Below, one piece after another: positions 31,154 through 38,683 of a stretch of DNA of 41,051 nucleotides. Source of the DNA: Oleiagrimonas sp035690885 (GTDB lineage: Bacteria; Pseudomonadota; Gammaproteobacteria; Xanthomonadales; Rhodanobacteraceae); NCBI GenBank assembly GCA_035690885.1, contig DASSKC010000008.1:1-41051 (forward strand). Reading direction: 5' to 3'. Under the pieces are notes generated by a model. It was not told the DNA's origin, ran no database searches, and worked only from the letters and a program-made list of their open reading frames with translations. The translations under genes were made by a program, and so were the position numbers. Each line of letters starts with the position of its first letter. Within the stretch, counting starts at the first letter, position 1.

Positions 31154-31277
31154 GCGAGTGCGGGGGCAAGCTCGGACCTCGCCGCAAGCCAGCGAGTGCC
31201 GGGGGCAAGCTCGGACCTCGCCGCAAGCTAGCGAGTGCGGGGCGGCAAGCTCGGACCTTGCCGCAAGCTAGCGAGTG
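31154..31277 (+). repeat. Tandem repeat, three units of 38-40 bp plus a partial
   Basis: Units begin GCGAGTGC at 31154, 31192, 31231 and 31271 (partial), each with GCAAGCTCGGACC and CGCAAGC inside. Unit lengths are 38, 39 and 40. The period equals that of the 35-bp repeats at 28054, with a shared GGCAAGCTC core, so they may be one family. No protein-coding role is seen. Confidence 0.85.
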
Positions 31278-31280
31278 CGA

Positions 31281-31358
31281 GGGTACCGGGTACACTTTCT
31301 GGTTACCGTTTCTCGCTGCCATGCGAGGAGCCTGCGCCAGAAAGTGTACCCGGTACCC
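31281..31358. repeat. Long hairpin element, copy 2 (upstream of valS, downstream of hemE)
   Basis: Arms 31281-31302 and 31337-31358 are identical to those of copy 1. The inner segment is the reverse complement of that in copy 1 with several changes. A 35-bp tail unit follows at 31354-31388. The region 31058-31397 otherwise holds only repeats; the promoter of valS must lie in it. Confidence 0.9.
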
Positions 31359-31397
31359 CGGCAAGCCCGGAGCTTGCGGCAAGTTTTGTGGCTGGCG

Positions 31398-32474
31398 TTA
31401 CGCGGTGTTGCGGATGCGACGCCCGGCCGCGTGCACGGCGTCGATCAGCACGCCGAGCTTGTCCGGTTCGATATCCGGGGTGATGCCGTGGCCGAGGTTG
31501 AAGACGTGGCCGGGGTGCGGACCGAAAGCGTCGATGACGGCGTTCACTTCGCGCTCGATGGCCGCGTCGTCGGCGCGTAGAATGGCCGGGTCGATGTTGC
31601 CTTGCAGCGCGACGCGCTCGCCGACGCGCTGGCGCGCGTCGCCGATGTCGATGGTCCAGTCCACGCCGAGCGCGGCGCAGCCGGTGTCGGCCAGCGCTTC
31701 CAAGTGACCGTTGGCACCTTTGGAAAACAGGATGATCGGCAGCTCGCGCGCATGCGCGTCGGCCTTGAGTTGCTCAGTGATGCGGGCCAGATAGCGCAGC
31801 GAAAATTCGCGGAACATGCCCGGTGCCAGCATGCCGCCCCAGGAGTCGAAGATCATCAGCGCTTGTGCACCCGCTTTGGCCTGCGCGGCGAGGTAGTCGG
31901 CGACGCTGCGGGCCAGAACGTCCAGCAAATGGTGCGCCAGTTGCGGCTGGTCCCAGCACAGCGCCTTGAAGCGACCGAAATCGCGCGAGCCGTGGCCTTC
32001 GACCATGTAGCAGCCCATCGTCCACGGGCTGCCGGCGAACCCGATCAACGGCACGCGGCCGGCCAGTTCGCGGCGGCACAGGCGCACCGCGTCGGTGACG
32101 TAGCGCAGCTTGCCGTCCATGTCGGGCACGGCCAGGCGCTCGATGTCGGCGGCCGTGCGCAGCGGGTGCTTGAATTGCGGGCCCTCGCCGGTCACGAATT
32201 CAAGGCCCAGACCCATGGCGTCGGGAATGGTGAGGATGTCGGAAAACAATATGGCCGCGTCGAGATCGAAGCGCTCGATCGGCTGCAAGGTGACTTCGCA
32301 GGCCAGTTCCGGCGTCTGTGCCAGGGTCAGGAAGCTGCCGGCGCGCTCGCGGACGGCGCGGTACTCGGGCAGGTAACGACCGGCTTGGCGCATGATCCAC
32401 ACTGGCGTGGTGTCGGTCGCCTCGCGGCGCAGTGCGCGCAGCAGGCGGTCGTTGGCGAGTGGTTCATTGGCCAT
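31398..32474 (-). CDS. hemE: Uroporphyrinogen decarboxylase
   Basis: 358 aa enzyme of heme synthesis that removes four carboxyl groups from uroporphyrinogen III. Signatures: PVWIMRQAGRYLPEYR near the N-terminus with the substrate-binding Arg residues, FSDILTIPDAMGLGL with the essential Asp, GFAGSPWTMGCYMVEG, FDSWGG, and NLGHGITPD with the conserved His. The start overlaps the upstream WGR gene by 11 nt, suggesting coupled expression. Downstream is the repeat region before valS. Heme output supports the cytochromes in this window, although no regulatory link is visible. Confidence 0.97.
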   Translation of the reverse strand: MANEPLANDRLLRALRREATDTTPVWIMRQAGRYLPEYRAVRERAGSFLTLAQTPELACEVTLQPIERFDLDAAILFSDILTIPDAMGLGLEFVTGEGPQFKHPLRTAADIERLAVPDMDGKLRYVTDAVRLCRRELAGRVPLIGFAGSPWTMGCYMVEGHGSRDFGRFKALCWDQPQLAHHLLDVLARSVADYLAAQAKAGAQALMIFDSWGGMLAPGMFREFSLRYLARITEQLKADAHARELPIILFSKGANGHLEALADTGCAALGVDWTIDIGDARQRVGERVALQGNIDPAILRADDAAIEREVNAVIDAFGPHPGHVFNLGHGITPDIEPDKLGVLIDAVHAAGRRIRNTA

Positions 32475-32724
32475 GCGGCGATTCCATCCCCTGGGTGATC
32501 ATGACTTGGTAGCCACGCTTGACCTGCTTGTCGCGGGTCTTTTCAAAGGCGTCCAGCGCCGCGTCGCGCTCCAGGTACACCTCCTTGCGCAGCGTGGCGC
32601 GGCCGCCCTGGGTACCGGTTTCGCGATATAGCGTCCAGGCGCCGAGAAGGTCTTGCTCGAGGACCAGCTGGACGTAGCGCGGGGCTTCGCCGGCAGCGGG
32701 TCGGGTTTGCATGTAGATGCGCAT
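32464..32724 (-). CDS. WGR-domain protein
   Basis: 86 aa, essentially a single WGR domain: YVQLVLEQDLLGAWTLYRETGTQGGRATLRKE, with the W-G-R pattern at GAW...GGR, and KQVKRGYQVMI at the end. WGR domains occur in PARP enzymes and in MolR-type bacterial proteins and bind nucleic acid ends in PARP; the stand-alone bacterial form has no established function. Start at 32724. It overlaps hemE by 11 nt and lies 49 nt from the protease gene. Confidence 0.85.
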   Translation of the reverse strand: MRIYMQTRPAAGEAPRYVQLVLEQDLLGAWTLYRETGTQGGRATLRKEVYLERDAALDAFEKTRDKQVKRGYQVMITQGMESPHGQ

Positions 32725-32773
32725 GGGGCGAAGTGTAGGCCGTCGCGGTGCAGTCGCGCATTGTAGCCATCGA

Positions 32774-33973
32774 TCACCGACGTGTGCGCGGTTGCCGCAA
32801 CGGCGGACGCGCGGTCAGCGTCAGCGTGACGTGGAAGCTGTTGCCCGAGCGGATGCCGGCCAGTTTCACCGCTGTGCCCGGCTTCATCACCGACACGCGA
32901 CGGTACAGGTGAGCCGGGCCGACGATGGGTTTCGAGTTGATGTCGAGCAGGATGTCGCCACGCTGGATACCGGCCTTGGCCGCCGGACCGCCCGGATAAA
33001 TGCCGGTCACGATCACGCCGCGTGCGGCCGCGGGAAGGCCGCTGTTGGCACGCACCGGCACCTTGGCGTAGGTAATGCCCAGCCAGCTGCGCACCACATG
33101 GCCGGTCTGGATGATTTCGCGCATGATGCGCTGGGCAGTGTCCATCGGAATGGCAAAACCGATGCCCTCGGCGCCGCTGGCATGGCCGAGCAGGGCGGTG
33201 TTGATGCCGACCAGGCGGCCTTGCGTATTGACCAGGGCGCCGCCGGAATTGCCGACGTTGATGGCCGCGTCGGTCTGGATGAAATTTTCCGGGTTGGCCG
33301 AACTCAACTGGCGGCTGATCGCGCTGACGATGCCCATGGTGACGGTTTGCCCGATGCCGAGCGGGTTGCCGATGGCCAACACCACGTCGCCCACGCGCGG
33401 CTTGGAGGTGGCGATCTGGATCGCCGGCAGGTCGCCGACATCGAGCTTGAGCACGGCCAGGTCGGTATCGGGGTCGGCGCCGACCACCTGGGCGCGCGCG
33501 ACACGACCGTCGTACAGCAATATCTGGATGTCCTGGGCGCCGGCGATGACATGGTTGTTGGTCAGCACATAGCCCTTGGGGCTGACGATCACGCCCGAGC
33601 CGAGGCTCTGCTCGCGGCGCGTGTAGGCCGGTCCGGTCGGGATATTGCCGAAGATGCGGCCCAGCGGACCGCTCAGCGTGGGTTGTTCGGTGACCAGCTT
33701 GTTGGCGTAGATGTTGACCACCGATGGCGCGGCCCGTGCCACGGCCTTGGCATAGGACACGGGTCCGCTGGAGGCTGGCGGCGACGGCGTGCTCGTCACC
33801 GGGGGGGCGTGCGCGATGGTGGTGGACGCGGTCGGTGCGGGCGGCGTCAAACCCAGTCGCGCGCGCAGCAACTGACCGGTCCCCGGCCAGAACAGGCTGA
33901 TCACGAATGCCGCTGCCAGACCGATGACGGCAAAGCGGGCGACGAAGGCAAGCGTACGGGCAAAACGGCTCAT
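32774..33973 (-). CDS. DegS/AlgW-type periplasmic serine protease
   Basis: 399 aa from the ATG at 33973. An N-terminal membrane anchor (residues about 10-30) is followed by a Pro/Thr-rich linker and a trypsin-like domain with His141 (TNNHVIAG), Asp171 (DTDLAV) and Ser243 (NVGNSGGAL). One PDZ domain occupies the last 110 residues (GIYPGGPAAKAGIQRGDIL). One anchor and one PDZ is the DegS/AlgW layout, which cleaves the anti-sigma factor RseA/MucA in the envelope stress response, rather than DegP with two PDZ domains. An in-frame ATG at 34015 is less likely. RseA and RpoE are not in the window. Confidence 0.92.
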   Translation of the reverse strand: MSRFARTLAFVARFAVIGLAAAFVISLFWPGTGQLLRARLGLTPPAPTASTTIAHAPPVTSTPSPPASSGPVSYAKAVARAAPSVVNIYANKLVTEQPTLSGPLGRIFGNIPTGPAYTRREQSLGSGVIVSPKGYVLTNNHVIAGAQDIQILLYDGRVARAQVVGADPDTDLAVLKLDVGDLPAIQIATSKPRVGDVVLAIGNPLGIGQTVTMGIVSAISRQLSSANPENFIQTDAAINVGNSGGALVNTQGRLVGINTALLGHASGAEGIGFAIPMDTAQRIMREIIQTGHVVRSWLGITYAKVPVRANSGLPAAARGVIVTGIYPGGPAAKAGIQRGDILLDINSKPIVGPAHLYRRVSVMKPGTAVKLAGIRSGNSFHVTLTLTARPPLRQPRTRR

Positions 33974-34283
33974 GGGCGTCGTGGGCAGGCAGTCGTGGGG
34001 CGGTCTGGTCCGCAATGTGTGCGGATTGCCGCAGGGAGGCGAAAATCATGACGCCGGGGGATGGCAAACCGCCGTCAGCGTTGTATTGTGGGCCAAATGC
34101 ACGTCGAAGGGGGACTTTGACGCGTGTTCAATACCCGTGCGGGCACGACGGCGGGCAAGTGTAAAAAGGGGTTGCCCATTTGCGGCATTTTTCCACATGG
34201 TAGGGTTTCGGGGCTGACGATACACTGACTTTTTTGGGGTGTGGCCAGCTCAATCAGTTCGATGGCTATTTGCGGAGATCCAG
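33974..34283. other. 310-nt divergent intergenic region, protease to petA
   Basis: Must hold the promoters of the protease and of petABC. An A/T-rich stretch with GTAAAAAGG (34161-34169) and GATACACTGAC (34219-34229) is visible; TACACT at 34221 could be a -10 for petA but has no good -35. No small gene is supported. Confidence 0.4.
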
Positions 34284-34892
34284 ATGGCGAATGACGTGGT
34301 CGATCATCGACGTCGTCGTTTTCTCACCGTGACCACGGCCGTGGTCGGCTTGGGCGGTGTCGGAACGGCGATTGCCCCATTCATCAAGTCGTGGCAACCC
34401 AGCGCCCGCTCGCAGGCGGCTGGTGCTCCGGTCACGGTGGATATCGGCAAGATCAAGCCGGGGCAAAAGGTCGATTACGGCTGGCGCGGCGTTCCCGTTT
34501 GCATCATCAACCGCACCGACGCACAGGTCGCCACGTTGTCGACCAAGGACGTGCGCAGTCGTCTGCGCGATCCGGACAGCAAAGCAGACCAGCAGCCGCC
34601 GTATTGCGAGAACAACACACGCTCGATCAAGCCCGAGTGGTTGGTCATGATCCTGATCTGCACGCACCTGGGCTGTGTGCCCGATTACAAACCCAAGATC
34701 GGCCCGGAGCCGTTCGATCCCGACTGGAAGTCGGGCTTTTTGTGCCCGTGCCACAAATCGCGTTACGACATTGCCGGACGCGTCTACGAAGGTGTGCCGG
34801 CGCCATTGAACATGGTCGTGCCGCCGTATCATTTCGTCGATGACACCCACGTGCAAATCGGTGTTGATCCCAAGAACAAGGGGGCAGCGTAA
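34284..34892 (+). CDS. petA: Ubiquinol-cytochrome c reductase, Rieske iron-sulfur subunit
   Basis: 202 aa from the ATG at 34284, with GGAG six bases upstream; the in-frame ATG at 34239 is upstream of the family start. Residues 9-16 RRRRFLTV with the hydrophobic stretch that follows form a twin-arginine signal-anchor, as expected for Rieske proteins. Cluster ligands: Cys126-His128 in CTHLGC and Cys154-His157 in CPCHKSRYD; Cys131 and Cys156 form the disulfide. It transfers electrons from ubiquinol to cytochrome c1. First gene of petABC; its stop overlaps the petB start (TAATG). Confidence 0.97.
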   Translation: MANDVVDHRRRRFLTVTTAVVGLGGVGTAIAPFIKSWQPSARSQAAGAPVTVDIGKIKPGQKVDYGWRGVPVCIINRTDAQVATLSTKDVRSRLRDPDSKADQQPPYCENNTRSIKPEWLVMILICTHLGCVPDYKPKIGPEPFDPDWKSGFLCPCHKSRYDIAGRVYEGVPAPLNMVVPPYHFVDDTHVQIGVDPKNKGAA

Positions 34893-36205
34893 TGGCCAAG
34901 GTGTTTACCCGCCTGGGGGGCTGGTTCACGGATCGCGCGCCCGGTCTGATGCCGATGTACCGCAAGCATCTGACCGAATACTACGCGCCGAAGAATTTCA
35001 ACTTCATGTACTTCTTCGGTTCGCTGGCGATACTGGTGCTGGTCAACCAGATCGTCACCGGCATCTTTCTGGCGATGTTCTACAACCCCAGCGCACACGA
35101 AGTCATTCCCGGCATTTCGCAGGCATTCGCGTCGGTGCAGTACATCATGCGCGACGTGCAGTGGGGCTGGTTGATCCGCTACATGCACACCACCGGCGCC
35201 TCGATGTTCTTCATCGTGATCTATTTCCACATGTTCCGCGGCCTGATGTACGGCTCGTACAAGAAACCGCGCGAGCTGGTGTGGCTGCTGGGCATGCTGA
35301 TCTTCCTGGCGCTGATGGCCGAGGCCTTCATGGGCTACGTGCTGCCGTGGGGCAACATGTCCTACTGGGGCGCCAAGGTGATCGTGTCGCTGTTCAGCGC
35401 CGTGCCGTGGATCGGCGACACGCTGGTCACGTGGATCATGGGCAACTTCATTCCCGGTGACGCCACGCTCAACCGCTTCTTCTCTCTGCACGTGATTGCC
35501 TTGCCGCTGGTGCTGTTGTTGCTGGTGGTGTTGCATCTGGCCGCGTTGCACGAAGTGGGCTCGAACAACCCGGACGGCGTGGACGTCAAGCACGGCCCCA
35601 AGGGCAACCGGTTCGGTCCCGACGTGCCCAAGGACGGCATTCCGTTCCATCCCTATTACACGGTCAAGGACCTGATGGGCGTGGGCGTGTTCCTGCTCGT
35701 TTGCGCCTTCATCGTCCTGTTGGTGCCGCACATGGGCGGCTGGTTCATCGAGCACGACAACTTCACGCCGGCCAATTCGCTGGTGACGCCGTCGGCGATC
35801 AAGCCGGTGTGGTACTTCACGCCGTTCTACGCCATCTTGCGCACCATTCCCGACAAGGGGCTGGGCGTATTGGCCATGGCGCTGTCGATCCTGGTGCTGT
35901 TTTTCACGCCATGGCTGGATCGCGGCAAGGTCAAGTCGATCCGCTATCGCGGTCTGTTGTACAAGGTGGTTTTGACGCTGTTCGCGATTGCCTTCGTTGT
36001 CCTCGGGCTGATCGGTGCCGAGGTGGTGCCGCACATCGTTACCAGCATTGGCGGGCCGGATGCGGACATTGTCTTCTGGCAGCATTTCATCGGCTGGATC
36101 TGCATCGCCATCTACTTCGGCTTCTTCGCCTTTCTCTGGGTCTATACGTATTTCGGCTTCGAGACGACCAAGCTGGTTCCGGAACGGGTGACCACGCATG
36201 ACTAA
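34892..36205 (+). CDS. petB: Ubiquinol-cytochrome c reductase, cytochrome b subunit
   Basis: 437 aa with eight transmembrane helices plus an extra C-terminal one. The two heme-ligand His pairs are in WLIRYMHTTGASMFF with the helix IVIYFHMFRG and in the LHVIALPLVLLLLVVLHLAAL helix. The Qo-site motif appears as PYYTVKD (with Tyr) instead of the usual PEWY, a variant worth noting; the first Qo segment MGYVLPWGNMSYWGA is normal. Start overlaps petA by one base; end overlaps petC by 8 nt. Confidence 0.97.
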   Translation: MAKVFTRLGGWFTDRAPGLMPMYRKHLTEYYAPKNFNFMYFFGSLAILVLVNQIVTGIFLAMFYNPSAHEVIPGISQAFASVQYIMRDVQWGWLIRYMHTTGASMFFIVIYFHMFRGLMYGSYKKPRELVWLLGMLIFLALMAEAFMGYVLPWGNMSYWGAKVIVSLFSAVPWIGDTLVTWIMGNFIPGDATLNRFFSLHVIALPLVLLLLVVLHLAALHEVGSNNPDGVDVKHGPKGNRFGPDVPKDGIPFHPYYTVKDLMGVGVFLLVCAFIVLLVPHMGGWFIEHDNFTPANSLVTPSAIKPVWYFTPFYAILRTIPDKGLGVLAMALSILVLFFTPWLDRGKVKSIRYRGLLYKVVLTLFAIAFVVLGLIGAEVVPHIVTSIGGPDADIVFWQHFIGWICIAIYFGFFAFLWVYTYFGFETTKLVPERVTTHD

Positions 36206-36971
36206 GCGCATTCTTGTTTGCCTCGCACTGTCGGTCGGCCTGCTGTTTGGCGCGATGAGCGCGCAAGCGGCCGAAGAAAGCGTGCCGCTGATGGAGTCGG
36301 GTGCGAACATTCGCGACCAGGCTTCGTTGCAGCGTGGCGCCAAGTTGTTCATGAACTATTGCGCCGGCTGCCACTCGCTGCACTTCATGCGCTACTCGCG
36401 CATCGCCAAGGACTTGGGGCTGACCAAGCAGCAGGTCATGGAAAACCTCAACTTCACCGGCGGGAGATTTCACGATCCGGTGGTGTCAGCGATGCCGATC
36501 GATGGCGCCCAGCAGTGGTTCGGTAAGGCACCGCCGGATCTGTCGTTGATCGTTGGTGTTCGCGGCAGTGACTGGGTCTACACCTATCTCAACTCGTTCT
36601 ATATCGATCCGTCGCGCCCGGTCGGCTGGAACAACACGTTGCTCAAGAATGCGGCCATGCCCAACGTGTTGTGGGAGCTGCAAGGTATCCAGGTGCCGGT
36701 GATGGGGCTTCCCGAGGGTGCCAAGGAAGCCGAGGCCAAGGGCAAGAAGGTCAAGCCCGTTGTGGTTGATCTCAAACTGGCGCAGCCGGGGCGGCTGACG
36801 CCGGCCCAGTACCACCAGGCCACGAGTGACATCACGGCATTCCTCGAATACGTGTCCGAGCCGGCTGCGTTGCAGCGGCGCAGCATCGCGCCGTGGGTAT
36901 TGTTGTACCTGGCGGCATTCTCTTTCCTTGCCTGGCTGCTCAAGCGGGAGTACTGGAAGGACGTTCACTGA
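36198..36971 (+). CDS. petC: Ubiquinol-cytochrome c reductase, cytochrome c1
   Basis: 257 aa. Signal peptide residues 1-24 (ends MSAQA). The heme site is CAGCH at 55-59 in NYCAGCHSLHFMRYSR; the Met axial ligand is probably in the MGLPEG or AMPN stretch. A C-terminal transmembrane helix (about 232-248) anchors it. It passes electrons to soluble cytochrome c, and from there to the cbb3 oxidase or others. Last gene of petABC; sspA follows after 64 nt. Confidence 0.96.
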   Translation: MTKRILVCLALSVGLLFGAMSAQAAEESVPLMESGANIRDQASLQRGAKLFMNYCAGCHSLHFMRYSRIAKDLGLTKQQVMENLNFTGGRFHDPVVSAMPIDGAQQWFGKAPPDLSLIVGVRGSDWVYTYLNSFYIDPSRPVGWNNTLLKNAAMPNVLWELQGIQVPVMGLPEGAKEAEAKGKKVKPVVVDLKLAQPGRLTPAQYHQATSDITAFLEYVSEPAALQRRSIAPWVLLYLAAFSFLAWLLKREYWKDVH

Positions 36972-37035
36972 CCGCGATGGCGGTGTCCACTATGATGGAC
37001 GGATACCGCCCATGCGTTCTGGAGGGAAATCCCGC

Positions 37036-37668
37036 ATGAACCAAGTCGCGACGCGTCCGCGTACCGTGTTGACCCTGTACACCACGGAGGATGGCATTCA
37101 ATGTCACCGGGTCCGCCTGATTCTTGCCGCCAAGGGCGTCACCTACGAACGCGAGATGGTCGATCCCGCGCGCCCGCCCGAGGATCTGGTCGATCTCAAC
37201 CCGTATGGCGACGTGCCCACGCTGGTCGAGCGCGACATGGTGCTGTACGACACGCCGCTGGTGTGCGAATACCTCGACGAGCGCTATCCGCACCCGCCGC
37301 TGATGCCGATCGACCCGTTGTCGCGTGCACGTTTGCGCCTGGCGGCGGTGCGCATCGAGTATGATTGGCTGCCGCTGATCGAGACCATCCAGGCAGGCGG
37401 GCGCCCGGCCGACACGGCGCGCAAGCACCTGCGCGAGCAACTGCTTGCCTCGGTGCCGTTGTTCAAGGCATCGCCGTATTTCCTCAATCCGGAAATGAGC
37501 CTGACCGATTGCCTGGTGGCACCCGTGCTTTGGCGGCTACCCATGCTGGGCGTGGATCTCGGGCGCGAAGGCAAGCCGATCATCGATTATGGTGACCGGA
37601 TCTTTCGTACCCAGACCTTTGCCCGCAGTTTGACCAAGACAGAAAGGGCCGCACGCGAGCAGGCATGA
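37036..37668 (+). CDS. sspA: Stringent starvation protein A (GST-fold)
   Basis: 210 aa. Glutathione-S-transferase fold: N-terminal thioredoxin-like half with LYTTEDGIQCHRVRLILAAKG, the PTLVERDMVLYDT strand, then a helical half. The GST catalytic residues are absent as in SspA, which binds RNA polymerase rather than glutathione and influences stationary-phase transcription. Start at 37036 nine bases after GGAGGG; an ATG at 37012 is possible. Overlaps sspB by 4 nt. The petABC-sspAB arrangement is common in beta- and gammaproteobacteria. Confidence 0.95.
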   Translation: MNQVATRPRTVLTLYTTEDGIQCHRVRLILAAKGVTYEREMVDPARPPEDLVDLNPYGDVPTLVERDMVLYDTPLVCEYLDERYPHPPLMPIDPLSRARLRLAAVRIEYDWLPLIETIQAGGRPADTARKHLREQLLASVPLFKASPYFLNPEMSLTDCLVAPVLWRLPMLGVDLGREGKPIIDYGDRIFRTQTFARSLTKTERAAREQA

Positions 37669-38123
37669 GCAACGACAGCACGATCAACATGACATCCAAT
37701 CGCCCGTACCTGTTGCGGGCCATTTACGACTGGATCGCCGACAACAACCTCACGCCTTATGTGCTGGTGGACGCCAGCGTCGAGGGCGTGCGGGTGCCGC
37801 CGCAAACCATCCGCAACGGCCAGGTGGTGCTCAACCTGGCGATGCAGGCCGTGGCCGACCTCGATCTGGGCAACGAATGGGTGCGCTTCAAGGCGCGTTT
37901 CTCCGGCGCCAGCCACACCGTGATGTTTCCCGTTGCCGCGGTGCTGGCCATTTACGCCCAGGAAAACGGCCAGGGCATGATGTTTGCCGACGAGGGCGAT
38001 GGCCCGACGCCACCACCGGGTCCGCCGGGCGGCGACGAGCCCGAATCCGATCAGGGCAACAAGTCCGACAAGTCGGACGCTCCCGCCAAGCGCGGCGCAC
38101 CGCACCTCAAGGTGGTCAAGTAG
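37665..38123 (+). CDS. sspB: ClpXP protease specificity-enhancing factor SspB
   Basis: 152 aa. The core MTSNRPYLLRAIYDWI and NLTPYVLVDA is the SsrA-tag binding domain. A flexible Pro/Gly/Asp linker follows and the C-terminus PHLKVVK is the ClpX-binding motif. SspB delivers SsrA-tagged peptides from stalled ribosomes to ClpXP. Overlaps sspA at the start by 4 nt (ATGA). Full length with both the core and tether. Confidence 0.95.
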   Translation: MSNDSTINMTSNRPYLLRAIYDWIADNNLTPYVLVDASVEGVRVPPQTIRNGQVVLNLAMQAVADLDLGNEWVRFKARFSGASHTVMFPVAAVLAIYAQENGQGMMFADEGDGPTPPPGPPGGDEPESDQGNKSDKSDAPAKRGAPHLKVVK

Positions 38124-38149
38124 CACATCGCGGGCGACGCGCTACGCTC

Positions 38150-38235
38150 GTAGGAGCGGCGGAAGCCGCGATTTAGCTACGCCGCAAGGCAACAACCATG
38201 CGGACACGCCCCATCGCGGCTTCCGCCGCTCCTAC
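38150..38235. repeat. GTAG-headed palindromic repeat pair, second family
   Basis: Unit 38150-38172 (GTAGGAGCGGCGGAAGCC...) and its exact inverse at 38213-38235 form a large hairpin with a 40-nt middle, between the convergent sspB and DUF3301 genes. The second unit provides the stop codon of the DUF3301 gene. Confidence 0.9.
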
Positions 38236-38615
38236 AGTGAGCGGTCGCGCGGGATGCGATCGAGCAGGCTGGTGACCTTGGCGTCGGCATCAATGGGGCG
38301 CGCATCGCTTGCCGGTTTCAGCCACGCGGCACTGACGCCGGCGAGGTGGCCGTGCCGCAACCACAGCGAGCCGCCGACGCGGTTGCTGCCATCGGTGCTG
38401 ACTTCGAAGCTGTAATGGCGTTCCCATGCCAGGTGTCCGTCGTGCCGGCGCAGCTTCAGTGCGCTCAGGCCCACGCTGTGGTCGAGCAGTTGTACCCCGT
38501 GATCGGCACATACCCGACGCGCTTCATGCAGCGCGTGCTCGCGCTGGCGCATCGTATCCAGCCAGATACCGATGGCAACGACCAGGACCAGCAGCGCGAG
38601 CATTTCGACAGGCAT
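38232..38615 (-). CDS. DUF3301 domain protein
   Basis: 127 aa. One N-terminal transmembrane segment (MPVEMLALLVLVVAIGIWLD), then RREHALHEAR-like helices (MRQREHALHEARRVC), a β-rich part with LQLLDHSVGLSAL-like QLLDHSVGLSALKLRR, and WERHYSFEVSTDG. This layout matches DUF3301, a family seen mostly in gammaproteobacteria, of unknown function. Its stop is the TAG of the GTAG repeat head (38232-38235), so the last residues may have changed when the repeat arrived. Adjacent to nadC, as in related genomes. Confidence 0.85.
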   Translation of the reverse strand: MPVEMLALLVLVVAIGIWLDTMRQREHALHEARRVCADHGVQLLDHSVGLSALKLRRHDGHLAWERHYSFEVSTDGSNRVGGSLWLRHGHLAGVSAAWLKPASDARPIDADAKVTSLLDRIPRDRSL

Positions 38616-38683
38616 GGTTACAGTGTGGGTCCACTGCGTGCGGTGGACAAGTCCGGTCGTGCCTGATTCGCGTGATCGAAGCC

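Noticed and set aside
31154..31277. Possible CRISPR array
   Set aside because: The repeats are directly adjacent with no unique spacers, and no cas gene is nearby.
34117..34131. FNR-like dyad TTGA-N7-TCAA upstream of petA
   Set aside because: The spacing is seven instead of six bases between the TTGA and TCAA halves, so it does not fit an FNR/CRP-family site.
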